Shown here: positions 12,101 to 21,312 of the stretch, piece after piece
Position numbering within the stretch: position 1 is the stretch's first letter
Layout: every line of letters starts with the position of its first letter
The notes under the pieces: generated by a model
The model's input: only the letters and a program-made list of their open reading frames with translations
Told to the model about the DNA's origin: nothing
Database searches by the model: none
Position numbers and translations under genes: made by a program
NCBI GenBank assembly: GCA_947000775.1
Contig: CAMQGK010000246.1
Location: forward strand, 1,255,501-1,319,500
Reading direction: 5' to 3'
Length of the DNA: 64,000 nucleotides
Source: Pterois miles
Lineage: Eukaryota > Chordata > Actinopteri > Perciformes > Scorpaenidae

Positions 12101-15100
12101 AAAAAGGACACCTCAGTATAAGAAAAATTATAAATCCTTTGACATTTAAAGTAAAAGATTTAAAAGAAATACCTAGAATTTATTTAAAGCAGTAATATTT
12201 GTTTGGGTGTTTTTCCATTTGGGGGCAGCAGAACAAGCTGGAAATACAACACTGATGATTTATAATCTCATAAAGTTGTTTTAAATTTGTTATGGTAAAC
12301 CAGTCCTTTCAAGATTATTCGCATATCTCATCATGGCAAATAAAGCAACTTATTATGCTACTTTTAATACAATTAGGATTTAAGCATGGGATGACAAGGG
12401 TGTGCATGGCCATCTTTAAAGAGGACCTATTATGCTTTTGTGCTATTTCACCTTTCCTTTGGTGTATTATATTTTTTGTGCATGTAAAAGCTCTGCAAAG
12501 CTACAAAAGTTAGAGGACGTTACTCTCCCCCACAGAAACACTGCGCCTGAACAGCCTGAAACGCCACGCTTTAAGTCCCACCTTTTCTTCTGTAACGTGG
12601 TGATGTCATCAAGTAACATGTGCATAACACCTGCCCAGCGACTCTACTCGAACAAAGCTGGTTAGAGACAGAGCATTTCAGACAGATGGAGCAAGGAGGT
12701 GCTGCAACAAAGCCGGTATGACAAAAATAAAGTGTTTTTTGAACATTAAAGCATGTAAACACTTTCTAGCAGAAACTAAAAATTCAAGTATGCACATGAA
12801 AATGAGCATAATAGGTACCCTTTAAAATATATGATCAGGGTACCAAAACCAAGGGATTAGGATGAAAGAGCTATAATAAACTAAATTTGACAAAACTGGT
12901 GACTCTTTTCCTTTATGGCCACTTCAGGAACAGGGGAATAAGCCTAAAATGCCTGTTCATACATACTGCAAACACAGAGTTGCAATATAAGCATTAATTT
13001 GGAGGTGTGTCACTGTCCACTTAATGAATGGAAGTCCAAATTTTACTCTCTTTTTAGCTGTTTTTGGTCTCCACCAACTCTGCCTCTTTGTCTGCTGTTG
13101 TCTGCTGGGCAATTAATGTGCAGTGGGTTTATCTGAGCTTTTTTTGATGAAAATAGCTGCCTTCTGTGGCTGGAAACATTGCTGAAGACAGTAGAGTTGC
13201 AGGCCAAGAAACTAAAACAGTGATCCAAAATAGACTAAAAGGCTCCAAACAGCTGCAAATTTGGCTGATAATGCACTGTGGGTTCATGAATACAAGCAAT
13301 CCCTTTCACGCTTGTTAATGTATAAAATTTTTATTAGTGCAGCTTTAAAAGATCACTATGATATAAGGGAATAAAAGCACAAAATTTCAACAATAGTAAG
13401 GACTTTTTAAAAGCTGAATAAGACTGTTTTATTTTGATAAATTTTATATATATCAGGTTCTTGTAACACAATTTGTCATTTACATATACATGTATGTAAT
13501 CCCAGTTGTATGTGAGTATATATTTAAGTAGATATCCCAGACTCACCAAAGCTGTCCCACACTGACCAGGGAGTGGTAAAGCACCCACAGGGTAACCATG
13601 ATCACCATATTGGCCATTCCCATCACAAAGACAAAGGCAGACAGCGCCATCCCCATCAGGGCGATCCCATCCAGGTTGGCATCCATGTCACTCCAGTCTA
13701 AGAGCCAGAGGATGGAGGGCGTGTACGCGAAGGCCGCCATGCCTATCTTTCCCCCCACGTAGCGCTTCACGCTGTTGAGGTATTTCTTGCAGGGCATCAG
13801 GCCATGCTCGCCTATCAGCTGCTTGTTCTGGTTGTAAGCAACGCTGAATGCCACGACTATAGAAAAAGAGAGGAGACAACAGGGGATAAAGGAGCAAACA
13901 AATAGAATTTGATGCTAACCAGTAAAACAACACAAAAGTACTGCACTCAAGTACAATTTGAATGTACTTGCATTTGACTTGAGTATGTCTATTTATACTT
14001 CTTCTCCATTACAATAAAGAGGACAGTACTGTGCCTTTTACAAACCTACATTTTACTGTCACCCACAGGTTGAGACCAGTATGACGTATTGCTATGGATT
14101 TCCCTCCGGAGATTAATAAAGGTTCATCTGATCATTTATCTTATCTTATCTTATGAAACCACCCAACAACATACAGTATAAAGCAGTAAAGATTAGATCC
14201 ACATTGACCAGCTACAGAAACATGCAGATTATGATTGTTGTGTCAGTAATCATCATAGTAGAAAATAATTTATATTCGTCCCACAGTGGGGAAAGTTGCA
14301 GGATCACAGCTGCAAAGGAACACAGTGCAAACAACAAGAGGAAGCAGTAAAAATCAAGATCTAATAAATAAGCAAGTAAAGAATAAAGATATAATTACTA
14401 AACAGTAAAAAATTCAAAAAAAAAAAAAATAGACTGAATTAGTGGTTCACATTATTGCACATGAACATGAATTATAAAATGGTAATATTGTGCCGAATAC
14501 TGACATTGCATATGACCAAGTGAACAGATGAATAAACACTGAAATAGTCATTCTGCTATCTAATGAGTTAGTTTTACTTTTTACTGAATAGGTTCAGAAT
14601 TAATATTTAAATGCAGGACATTTACATAGGAATATTATTACATTACCGAGATAAAAATATCTAATTAACTGTGAAAGATAATGAAAATGAGCATTTGCAT
14701 TAGTTACCACTGGTAATACTGATGCTACAGTCCTACAAGTGTCACGAAATTACTGTAAAGCTGTTTACGCATATTAAATTGTGCACTGGTACTCTGTCGT
14801 TGCAGAACATGGGTAAAGGCAACTGTTCCACCAGTAACTTAAATAACTCATTTAAGGTGTTTATGCTACTTTGTGGGTTTTAAAGACAAAGAGTAAGCGT
14901 TAAGGCAACAAATGGAGACAGTTAGACACTAGCAACACTAAAAGTATAATAGCTAAACTAACTGTTAGCTTGCTATTAGCTTGCTGTTAGCTTGCTATAA
15001 ACAAAAACAGCTTGCTGTTAGCTTGCTATAAACAAAACAGTGACTGTTTCTGGCTTCAGCGTGGAGGACTCAGTGCGAATGGAAGCCTCACCACTGAACG

Positions 15101-15324
15101 TCAACATGCTTACAGTAAATAAAGGCGACGGAGCGCAGCAGCACGATACGAGTGAGCCAGTAAGTCCCAGTCTGTAGCGACTCGGGTCTCTTTTCTTTCT
15201 CCGCGTCTTTGCTGTTGTCTGCTCCATGTTCTTCACTGCTGTCTGCACACGGTGTCTCCGTCTTTCTGCTCTCGACGCGTCTTTTCCTCACAGAGCTCTC
15301 CGAACTGTCACCGGTCGACGCCAT
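9042..15324 (-). CDS. lmf1: lmf1, lipase maturation factor 1 (5' three exons only)
   Basis: Lipase maturation factor 1 is a multi-pass ER membrane protein that lets lipoprotein lipase and its relatives fold and dimerise (family knowledge). Three exons are visible. Exon 1 encodes a polar N-terminus, then TGTYWLTRIVLLRSVAF, the start of the first membrane segment. Exon 2 encodes VAYNQNKQLIGEHGLMPC, LDWSDMDANLD and hydrophobic helices. Exon 3 encodes WESQLLETGFLAIFLCP and RWLIVRIMLGA. All three match the conserved LMF1 N-terminal half. Exons 1 and 2 join in phase; exons 2 and 3 do not, so about 11 nt (length 2 modulo 3) is missing. I found no later exons between 1 and 9041; LMF1 is normally about 570 residues, so more than half lies outside or is unrecognised. 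The gene is head to head with sox8, as in human, which supports LMF1 over LMF2. Confidence 0.9.
9300..9760. repeat. Two imperfect tandem units, about 270 bp each
   Basis: Both units run: GAGATTTT(A/C)ATTTTT, AAGGCT(G/C)AATTC-like, TTGTCA(C/T)ATTTA, GGACTTTC or TGACTTTT, GGGAATTAAGTCC-like, AAATTTTGA(A/C)ATAG and AAGCCAAA. They begin near 9325 and 9565. Confidence 0.55.
12416..12825. mobile_element. TTAA-flanked short DNA element (family B)
   Basis: The left end is TTAAAGAGGACCTATTATGC and the right end GCATAATAGGTACCCTTTAA, inverted with TTAA borders. The interior has TTTGTGCATGTAAAAGCTCTG and GAACATTAAAGCATGTAAAC, both also in the copy at 50322-50834. A non-autonomous DNA transposon; TTAA target suggests piggyBac type (inference). 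Confidence 0.75.
13547..13856 (-). CDS. lmf1: lmf1 coding exon 2
   Basis: 310 nt: two bases completing the split codon, 102 codons, then TG before a GTGAGT donor at 13546-13541. The acceptor is CTATAG (read on the minus strand) just above 13856. It encodes NQNKQLIG, GLMPCKKYL, SILWLLDWSDMDANLD and two long hydrophobic stretches ending HSLVSVGQL, a close match to the LMF1 N-terminal transmembrane region. Confidence 0.92.
14093..14155 (+). repeat. Retroelement 3' tail with (TTATC)n
   Basis: TTTCCCTCCGGAGATTAATAAAGGTTCATC-type sequence followed by three TTATC units, inside lmf1 intron 1. Its upstream body is not clearly delimited. Confidence 0.65.
14962..15035. repeat. Short tandem repeat of TTAGCTTGCT units
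   Basis: Units of TGTTAGCTTGCTA type recur five to six times, with ATAAACAAAA spacers, close to the lmf1 exon 1 donor. Confidence 0.75.
15114..15324 (-). CDS. lmf1: lmf1 coding exon 1
   Basis: The start codon at 15324 (MASTGDSSES) opens 70 full codons plus one base. It ends at a GTAAGC donor read on the minus strand at 15113-15108. The first ~50 residues are charged and cytosolic in character (rich in S, E, K, R); membrane segment 1 starts at about residue 53. A GTG seven codons upstream is in frame, but the ATG fits the family start better. The split codon T/TC (Phe) joins to exon 2. Confidence 0.9.
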
Positions 15325-15341
15325 GTTGACTGGCCTCACGG

Positions 15342-15367
15342 TCACGTGATTTAACAGATGCGGAAGT
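15342..15367 (-). promoter_or_regulatory. lmf1 core promoter candidate: TCACGTGA plus CGGAAGT
   Basis: The palindrome TCACGTGA (E-box of the USF/TFE type) lies at 15342-15349, 18 bases upstream of the lmf1 start codon. CGGAAGT (ETS-type core) lies at 15361-15367. Both are common in TATA-less vertebrate promoters. The GGAA motif recurs in the tandem repeat just upstream. Confidence 0.45.
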
Positions 15368-15960
15368 GCATTATTATTATTATTATTATTATTATGGGTA
15401 GTAGTAGTAGTTGTAGTAGTGGTAGCACAAAATAATAGCCAATAACTAGAGAATAATAATTTAAAAAAACATAATTGACAAACAAATATGAAAAGTTAGT
15501 GATTGAGTGAATGAGTGATCTCTGTGACGAAACAGACGCGGAAGTACGTCATTACTATTAATATGAGTAGTAGCAGTAGTAGTAGTAGTATGAGTAAAAA
15601 ATAAGAGCTGGATAAATAACAGAATAATAATTCAAAAAAACATAATTTTAAAACAAATATGAAAAGTTGTCTCTGTGACAAATTAGATGTGGAAGACACG
15701 TCATTGTCATAATAGTAGTAGTAGTAGTAGTAGTGGTAGTGGTAGTAGTAGTAGTATGAGTAAGAATAATAATAGCTGGATAAATCTGAGAATAATTAAA
15801 AAAACATAGCTGAAAAACAAATGTGAAAAGTTGTGAAACAGATACGGAAGACGCCTCACAGTAAAGAGTTAAAAACAATAACAGCTAGATAAATAAGAGA
15901 CTAATAATTCAAAATAAGAATAATTGACAAGATACGAAAATGTGAAAACTTATCTCTACC
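15350..15960. repeat. Four-copy tandem repeat in the lmf1-sox8 intergenic region
   Basis: Units of about 150-178 bp begin near 15361, 15539, 15690 and 15845. Each starts with a CGGAAG/TGGAAG core and then has a (TAG)n or (ATT)n trinucleotide run, lost in the last copy. Next come AATAAT-rich sequence, an A-run with ACATAATT, and ACAAATATGAAAAGTT. Copies 2 and 3 carry a CRE-like ACGTCA after GGAAG. The first unit abuts the lmf1 5' end, so the promoter edge itself seems to have been duplicated away from the gene. Confidence 0.8.
15373..15760. repeat. Trinucleotide runs (ATT)n and (TAG)n
   Basis: Runs of ATT near 15373-15395 and of TAG near 15400-15425, 15566-15590 and 15713-15755 lie inside the tandem units. 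Confidence 0.8.
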
Positions 15961-16336
15961 TTGCAGGGTAAAAATGTATAAAATAATAATAGTAATAACA
16001 AGTACTGTTATTATATTATTAGTATTAGTATTAGTATTAGTATTATTACTACTATTTTTATTATACTGGTGGAACAGGTATTAAGAGCTGTGTATCAAAA
16101 CTAGAACATGTTATGTTATTGGAATATTATTATGTATTCAGATGTAAGCAGCATTTTAATGTTATACTAGCTGTAGCTACTTTGAAGTTCGGTTTACATT
16201 GCTCGGCTGTTTAGTGTAAAATGATGTATGATCTTATGATACATTCAAAATCAAAATAGTCACTCTTGCGTCAGATAAATGTATAGAAATAGGAAGTAGG
16301 CTATATGATTTATCATTTGAGAGTGACTTACAGTAC

Positions 16337-16390
16337 AGTACCCCGAATTTCCCTCCGGGGATTAGTAAAGGTTCATCTTATCTTGTCTTA
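16337..16390 (+). repeat. Retroelement 3' tail (TTTCCCTCCGGGGATTA...)
   Basis: AATTTCCCTCCGGGGATTAG, TAAAGGTTCATC and a short TTATC-like tail. The same module occurs at 14093-14155 and, inverted, at 4252-4303. It resembles the 3' ends of teleost L2/Rex-type LINEs and the SINEs that share them. Confidence 0.65.
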
Positions 16391-16592
16391 CAAGTAGAAT
16401 ACTTGGCAAACAAATCAAACCCAGCCATAGGTCTAACTCTTATTGTGTAGACTACCTGAACCATCCCACAAGTTGTTTTAAAGTCTAAATAGAATGATCG
16501 ACTATCAGCAATTATGGGCCTCCTCCTGCTCTGTTATGCCCAGCTAGGAGGAACTGGTGCTGAGGAACTATGCTTGTAAAACTTTGCAAAAG

Positions 16593-16666
16593 CCAATAGG
16601 ACACGAGGGGTGGAGAGAAGCAAGTACCACAGAGAGTTAATGTACTAAAAAGAAAATAGAGATTGG
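16593..16666 (+). promoter_or_regulatory. Paired CCAAT motifs upstream of sox8
   Basis: CCAAT occurs at 16593-16597 and, inverted (ATTGG), at 16662-16666, about 250 and 180 bases before the sox8 start codon. The spacing suits NF-Y-type proximal promoter elements. No convincing TATA box is seen, and the transcription start is not known. This is motif-level evidence only. Confidence 0.35.
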
Positions 16667-16842
16667 CCAGTCAAACGTTGCCTGGCTGTGACGGAGGACG
16701 CGTAAAGGAATACTTCAGGACAAGATATTTGGGATTTTATTTGATTTCGGGGTGAAAAAGTCTCCTACAGAGCCGTGCGCATTTACGCATTTGGAGAGTT
16801 CTTCGGGCTTCGGACCATCTAGAAACTTTTTACCCGCCAAGA

Positions 16843-17264
16843 ATGCCAGAAGAGAAGAAGTCCTTGACAGACCATCCGCGCAGTCCAGCAGCAGGGAGCG
16901 ACAGCTCCATGTCCCAGCAGCATGGATCAGATTCAGAGTCCCCGACCTCTCCAGCGGGGTCCGATGCACAGGAGGCGGCGCGCCCGCCCGGGATTACGCA
17001 CAACAAACCGGAGAGAAGCGCTGAAGAGGTTGAGCGCTTCCCCGCCTGCATCCGTGACGCGGTGTCGCAAGTGTTGAAAGGTTACGACTGGTCGTTGGTA
17101 CCGATGCCCTCTCAAGGGGAGAGAGGGCTGAAGAGCAAGCCTCACGTGAAACGGCCGATGAACGCGTTCATGGTTTGGGCGCAGGCTGCGCGGAAGAAGC
17201 TGGCGGACCAATATCCTCATCTGCACAACGCTGAGCTCAGCAAGACGCTGGGCAAACTGTGGCG
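16843..17264 (+). CDS. sox8: sox8 exon 1
   Basis: 422 nt, 140 codons plus CG of a split Arg codon; the donor is GTGGGT at 17265. The start ATG has A at -3. It encodes the N-terminus (MPEEKKSLTD), the dimerisation segment and the first ~40 residues of the HMG box, through AELSKTLGKLW. Intron 1 interrupts the HMG box exactly where other SoxE genes do. Confidence 0.93.
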
Positions 17265-19414
17265 GTGGGTACTGGAGCTATGCAATATAGCATATACAAT
17301 AGAAAAACATCGTTACTTTGCAGTAAATATGTCATTTGAGTAAATGTATGTGAGCATTATTAGCTAAATGTACTCAAAGTACCCAAAAGTAACAGTACAC
17401 ATAATACAGAAAATAGACCCTGTGTGTGATATTATACTGTTGATTATTATTATTACCGATGCATTAATGTGTAAGTAGCATTTTAGTGAGGTGGGCATCA
17501 TACTTTAGTAGCTCATCATAGGTGATATGATTGCAAAGATAAAATTACAATATTTATTTTTGAATTCTAGTGGAGTAATTTCTTTTCAAGTGCACAAAAT
17601 GTAACTCAGTAGTAAGTATTATTTTAATTTGTCATTTCCTGTCTGGTATTATAGAGAATTCTAACCAGTGGGCAACTCCAGGATCCAGAAAGTGAAGCCA
17701 ATGCAAAAGTAAACTTGCATTCTTTATAATCGCCAGCAGGGGGCGACTCCTCTGGTTGTAAAAAAGAGTCTGATTGTATAGAAGTCTATGAGAAAATGAA
17801 CCTACTTCTCACTTCATTAATTACCTCAATAAACATTGTAAACATGAGTTTATGGTCTCAATAGCCAGTTTCAAGTCTTCATCAATGCAGCATGATGTTC
17901 ATTTAGTAAATTATGGTCTCAAATAGACCATAAAGAAGGATATGCTTTAGGGCGTGGCTACCTTGTGGTTGACAGATTGCTACCATGATGTTGTCCAGTC
18001 AGATTTTTTTTTTCTGCCTTTTCATGTTCTAACTTTATCCTTTTCACAGTGTGTTTTCAGTTTGTGAAAGTTAATTATAACCTTTTTGGTCACCTAAAAT
18101 GTCTTATTCAGCATTCAGTTGTACTTAGCTCCACCCTTTCGTGTCATCAAGATGGCTACGGGCAAAATGCCGATCTAGTGGTTTCATAAAAGCAGACCCA
18201 AACACAGAACAAATGGCAACATGTGCATCCATTTTGGATTCAATACATAGCCTAGGTACTTGTTTAAAAGGACCTTCCACAATCCACTGACTTATTCCTC
18301 TCTTCCTCAGACTTCTCTCTGAAACAGAGAAGCGTCCCTTCGTCGAGGAGGCCGAGAGGTTGAGGATGCAGCACAAGAAAGACTATCCGGACTACAAGTA
18401 CCAGCCTCGGAGACGCAAGAGTACCAAACCGGGACAGGGGGACTGTAGACCCGGACTGGTCCAGCAGCAGCAGCAGCAGCAGCAGCAGGGCATGTATAAG
18501 ACCGAACCAGGGGTTGCCAGGCTGGCTGGCATGGGGGAAGTGCACCATCATTACCATCCAGACAGGACAGGTGAGATAATACACTTTTCATCAGTGAGTG
18601 TATTACAAGCAAATTTTATTGCCACAGAATAGAACTATTGACTGGTTCTTCCTTGATTTTGGTTTCCAGGTCAGTCCCATGGACCCCCAACACCTCCCAC
18701 TACCCCTAAAACCGACCTCCACATGGGGAACAAACACGAGGGCCAGCGGCTTGTGGACAGCACCGGCTCCGCCCCCCCTCCGGCCGCCAGAACATCGACT
18801 TTAGTAACGTGGACATCTCAGAGCTCAGCACCGACGTCATCGGCACCATCGATGGATTCGACGTTCACGAGTTCGACCAGTACCTTCCTCCCAACAGCCA
18901 TGGCTCCACTCTCCTAACCCCGCCAGATAGCAGCCACGGACATAACAACCCTCCTGGATCCTTCATCCTGCCCAGCATCCACTCTCACTCCCACACTTGG
19001 ACACCCAAAAGTGGGGCCAACGGAATGCCGTCATCCTCTACTAGTCGTGACACACACAGGCTCCCCATCGAGAACACCACCAGTCAAAAGCCTCAGATTA
19101 AAACGGAGCAGATGAGCCCAGGTCACTACAGCGGCTCCTCCTCCTCCACTCCGCCACCGCCACAACCAGAGTACGTCTCCCTGGGTTCCTCCACATCTTC
19201 CATGAACCAATCCGACTACACTGACCTCCAGAGCTCCAGTTTCTACAGCGCCTTCTCTGGGTACCCCACCAGTCTGTATCAGTACCCGTACCTTCACCCC
19301 TCTCGCAGGCCTTACACTGCACCTGTCATCAACAGCCTGGCCTTGGCAGCACCTCCACACAGTCCTCCCTCTGGCTGGGAGCAGCCCATCTACACAACAC
19401 TCACCAGGCCTTGA
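16843..19414 (+). CDS. sox8: sox8, SoxE HMG-box transcription factor (frame broken in exon 3)
   Basis: SoxE factors bind the minor groove at WWCAAW-type sites and act in neural crest, glia and gonad (family knowledge). The order of parts is typical: an acidic/Ser-rich N-terminus with SPAGSD, the dimerisation region FPACIRDAVSQVLKGYDWSL, an HMG box from VKRPMNAFMVWAQAAR to DYPDYKYQPRRRK, the GPPTPPTTPKT motif, RQNIDFSNVDIS and HEFDQYLP of the K2 region, and a Pro/Ser/Tyr-rich C-terminus ending PIYTTLTRP. The introns interrupt the HMG box after GKLW and follow DRTG, both SoxE positions. Sox8 rather than Sox9/10 is preferred because of SRRPYTAPVINSLAL-type C-terminal similarity and adjacent lmf1. 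With one extra base in the C run at 18772-18778 the protein would be about 475 residues; as written it runs out of frame and stops near 18917. Confidence 0.92.
17265..18310. other. sox8 intron 1
   Basis: 1,046 bases with GT-AG borders. The right half is a dispersed repeat (17655-18170). No other signal. Confidence 0.85.
17655..18170. repeat. Dispersed teleost repeat in sox8 intron 1
   Basis: Contains GAAGCCAATGCAAAAGTAAA, CGCCAGCAGGGGGCGACTCC and AGAAGTCTATGAGAAAATGA. I recall this block as a common dispersed repeat of perch-like fish; the family name is not known to me. The borders are approximate. Confidence 0.45.
18311..18570 (+). CDS. sox8: sox8 exon 2
   Basis: 260 nt between a CCTCAG acceptor and a GTGAGA donor. 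It completes Arg (CG/A), continues LLSETEKRPFVEEAERL and finishes the HMG box with the basic stretch YQPRRRKS, which serves as C-terminal nuclear localisation signal in this family. It then encodes nine consecutive Gln from uninterrupted CAG, MYKTEPGVARLAG, and a His-rich HHHYHPDRTG end. Both splice phases match exons 1 and 3. Confidence 0.93.
18462..18488 (+). repeat. (CAG)9 coding for polyglutamine in sox8
   Basis: Nine uninterrupted CAG codons lie directly after GLV in exon 2, just beyond the HMG box. Human SOX8 has no such tract here as far as I recall. A pure CAG run is a candidate length-variable site. Confidence 0.9.
18670..19414 (+). pseudogene. sox8: sox8 exon 3 with a one-base frame break
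   Basis: The acceptor is CCAG at 18669. The first part reads GQSHGPPTPPTTPKTDLHMG to GSAPP in the frame set by exon 2. From 18792 the conserved RQNIDFSNVDIS is in a different frame and stays open to the stop at 19412-19414. The break falls in a run of seven C (18772-18778); eight C would join both frames and give ...GSAPPSGRQN, very like other SoxE proteins. The second frame has clean codons and intact K2 and C-terminal activation regions (KTEQMSPGHY, PIYTTLTRP), with no other damage. A sequencing or assembly error at the homopolymer is therefore more likely than a dead gene. It is tagged pseudogene only to flag the broken frame. Confidence 0.85.
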
Positions 19415-20639
19415 AGACGAGGAAACCCTGCTCAGACTGGGACAGAACAGTGGCCTGCTTTCATAACTTCTCAGACAATGTTTAGAGATTGATTCCTGAG
19501 GTTTTGACCAGTATGGATTTCGAAAAAACAGTGCTGTTGGCCAAAGCTTCATATTGTGCGTCAATATATTGTCACATTTGTTAATTTTCATGGAAAGAAA
19601 TTCGTAAAATCAACAAAGATTCATTGTTTTGACTCTTTTCTGAGTGAAAAGGACTGAGGCATGACATTTAAACCTGCACTGGATTAAAACTAAGAGGTTC
19701 CATTTAAACTCCACACTCATGACATTTTGGTATGTAGCACCTATTTAAGACTGGGAGTCTCAGGTTTAATAGCAGTTTTTCCACTTAAAGAGTAAAATCT
19801 TTACCCTAACCTTCACATCAATGAGGTCCAAAGTCTACTGTGTTACGTTTTGATTAAATCTGAATGTTTTTATTTCTTTTCCTTTTATAGGCCACAATTA
19901 TGTAACGGGTTTGCATTATTCTCTAAGGCTTGAATATATTGTCCTTTGAATATATAGGGAAATTGTGCCTTTGTCTTCTAACTAATGCAGGGTATCAGTG
20001 TAGACTCTATAACAAGCAATAAGAATGAAAATACAAGACCTGCTTAACTTGATGGGATAAATTATTTTCAAGCAGCCTGATGAAATAGATTGTAATCTGA
20101 AATTTTGGGAAACACGCTTATACAAACAGATTTGCAGAGTTAGATGAGATACTGCTCTCACTAAATGTGAAGTTACAGGAAGCAGGCTGCTAGCTTAGCT
20201 TAGCATAGACAAGGGCTGTGTCTGAAATCATATACTATGAACTACATACCCAATGCATATATCGTCCAACATGCTTTTGTGTGATTAAAGAGTGGTATGC
20301 ATCTTTTTGGACGCTCTGAGCGTCGTCACTTCCAAAGAGCCTCCTTGCCAGTTGGAGAGGTGTAACCATGGTAACCAGTGCCAACCTCATGGGACCAAAG
20401 CAACAGTCTGACTTAATTTAAAAACTACATAATGCCTTGCAAAGTGAAATCTGATACTTAGATTTAAATTGAAATGGTATCGATGCCACAGAGCTATGCA
20501 TCAGCATCTGTTACGAATGCTGTTGTTACTACCTCATTGCATTGTGGGATATTTATGCTGCTGTACTGTCCAGTGTTTGCATACTGTAGTATTTCACCAG
20601 AAATAGTATGCAATTTACGTACTATTGGTTTCATACTGA
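19415..20639. other. sox8 3' UTR and downstream DNA
   Basis: AT-rich with no coding signal. ATTAAA hexamers near 19683 and 19852 are possible poly(A) signals, but no clear choice can be made. A partial dispersed element with TTGGGAAACACGCTTATAC and GCTAGCTTAGCTTAGCATAG lies at 20105-20215. Confidence 0.5.
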
Positions 20640-21298
20640 ATGAGTCAATGGGAATGAGTCTTTACCCCAAGTAAAGGAGTTCAGGTACCTCGGGGTCTTG
20701 TTCATGAGTGAGGGGATGATGGAACGTGAGATTGGCTGGAAAATCAGAGCAGCGGGGGCGGTATTACGTATGTTTGCTTTACCGCACCGTTGAAAAGAGA
20801 TCTGAGCCGGAATAAAAAGCTTTCGGTCTACCGGTCAGTCTTCATTCACACTCTCATCTATGGTCATGAGGGCTCGGTCATGACTGAAAGAACTAGATCG
20901 CTGGTACACGCAGCTGAAATAGGATTTCTCAGGAGGGTGACTGGCGTCTCCCTCAGAGATGGGGTGAGAAACTCACCCATTCATGAGGGAGTCAGAGTAG
21001 AGCCACTGCTCTTTTCCGTTGAAAGGAGCCAGTGGAGGTGGTTCGGGCATCTGGTAAAGATGCCCCCCTGGGCGCCTCCCTAGGGAGGTGTTCCAACCAT
21101 GACCAGCTGGGAGGAGGCCACAGGGAAGACCCAGGACTGTGGAGAGATTATATCTCCACACTGGTATGGGAACGCCTCGGAATCCCCCAGTCAGAGCTGG
21201 TTAATGTGGCCCGGGAAAGGGAAGTTTGGGATCCCCTGCTGGAGCTGTTGGCCCATGACTCGACCCTGGATATGCTGTTGACGATGAGTGAGTGAGAG
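20640..21298 (+). mobile_element. 5'-truncated LINE, C-terminal end of reverse transcriptase ORF, dead
   Basis: A 659-bp insertion flanked by a 14-bp target-site duplication (TGGTTTCATACTGA at 20626-20639 and 21299-21312). The translation gives LIYGHEGSVMTERTRSL, GFLRRVTGVSLRDGVRN and SQWRWFGHLVKMPP, the C-terminal region of teleost LINE reverse transcriptases. This is followed in another frame by WRDYISTLVWERLGIP and VWDPLLELL. A frame change near 21080 and 5' truncation make it non-functional. It ends in GATGAGTGAGTGAG. The exact clade (Rex1/CR1-like or other) cannot be settled by eye. Confidence 0.85.
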
Positions 21299-21312
21299 TG
21301 GTTTCATACTGA

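Larger units (their letters stand above)
9191..13546. other. lmf1 intron between the exons at 13547 and 9042
   Basis: About 4.4 kb, AT-rich. It holds a decayed repeat with two imperfect ~270-bp units (9300-9760) and the family B element at 12416-12825. I searched it by eye for a small exon that would restore phase and found none. Confidence 0.6.
13857..15113. other. lmf1 intron 1
   Basis: 1.26 kb, AT-rich. It holds a retroelement tail (14093-14155) and a short tandem of GTTAGCTTGCTA units at 14962-15035. Confidence 0.75.
15961..16842. other. lmf1-sox8 intergenic remainder and sox8 5' region
   Basis: Divergent intergenic DNA. It holds an ATT/AGT-rich simple stretch (15975-16065), a LINE/SINE-type 3' tail at about 16337-16390, and the presumed sox8 promoter and 5' UTR from roughly 16590 onward. 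No other coding signal is seen. Confidence 0.5.

Noticed and set aside
18723..18917. Alternative C-terminus of sox8 in the unshifted frame
   Set aside because: The residues after GSAPP have no SoxE similarity, while the other frame carries the conserved domains to a proper stop.
20790..21083. Possible host gene at the 97-codon open frame
   Set aside because: It is the C-terminal part of a LINE reverse transcriptase, truncated, frameshifted and flanked by target duplications.
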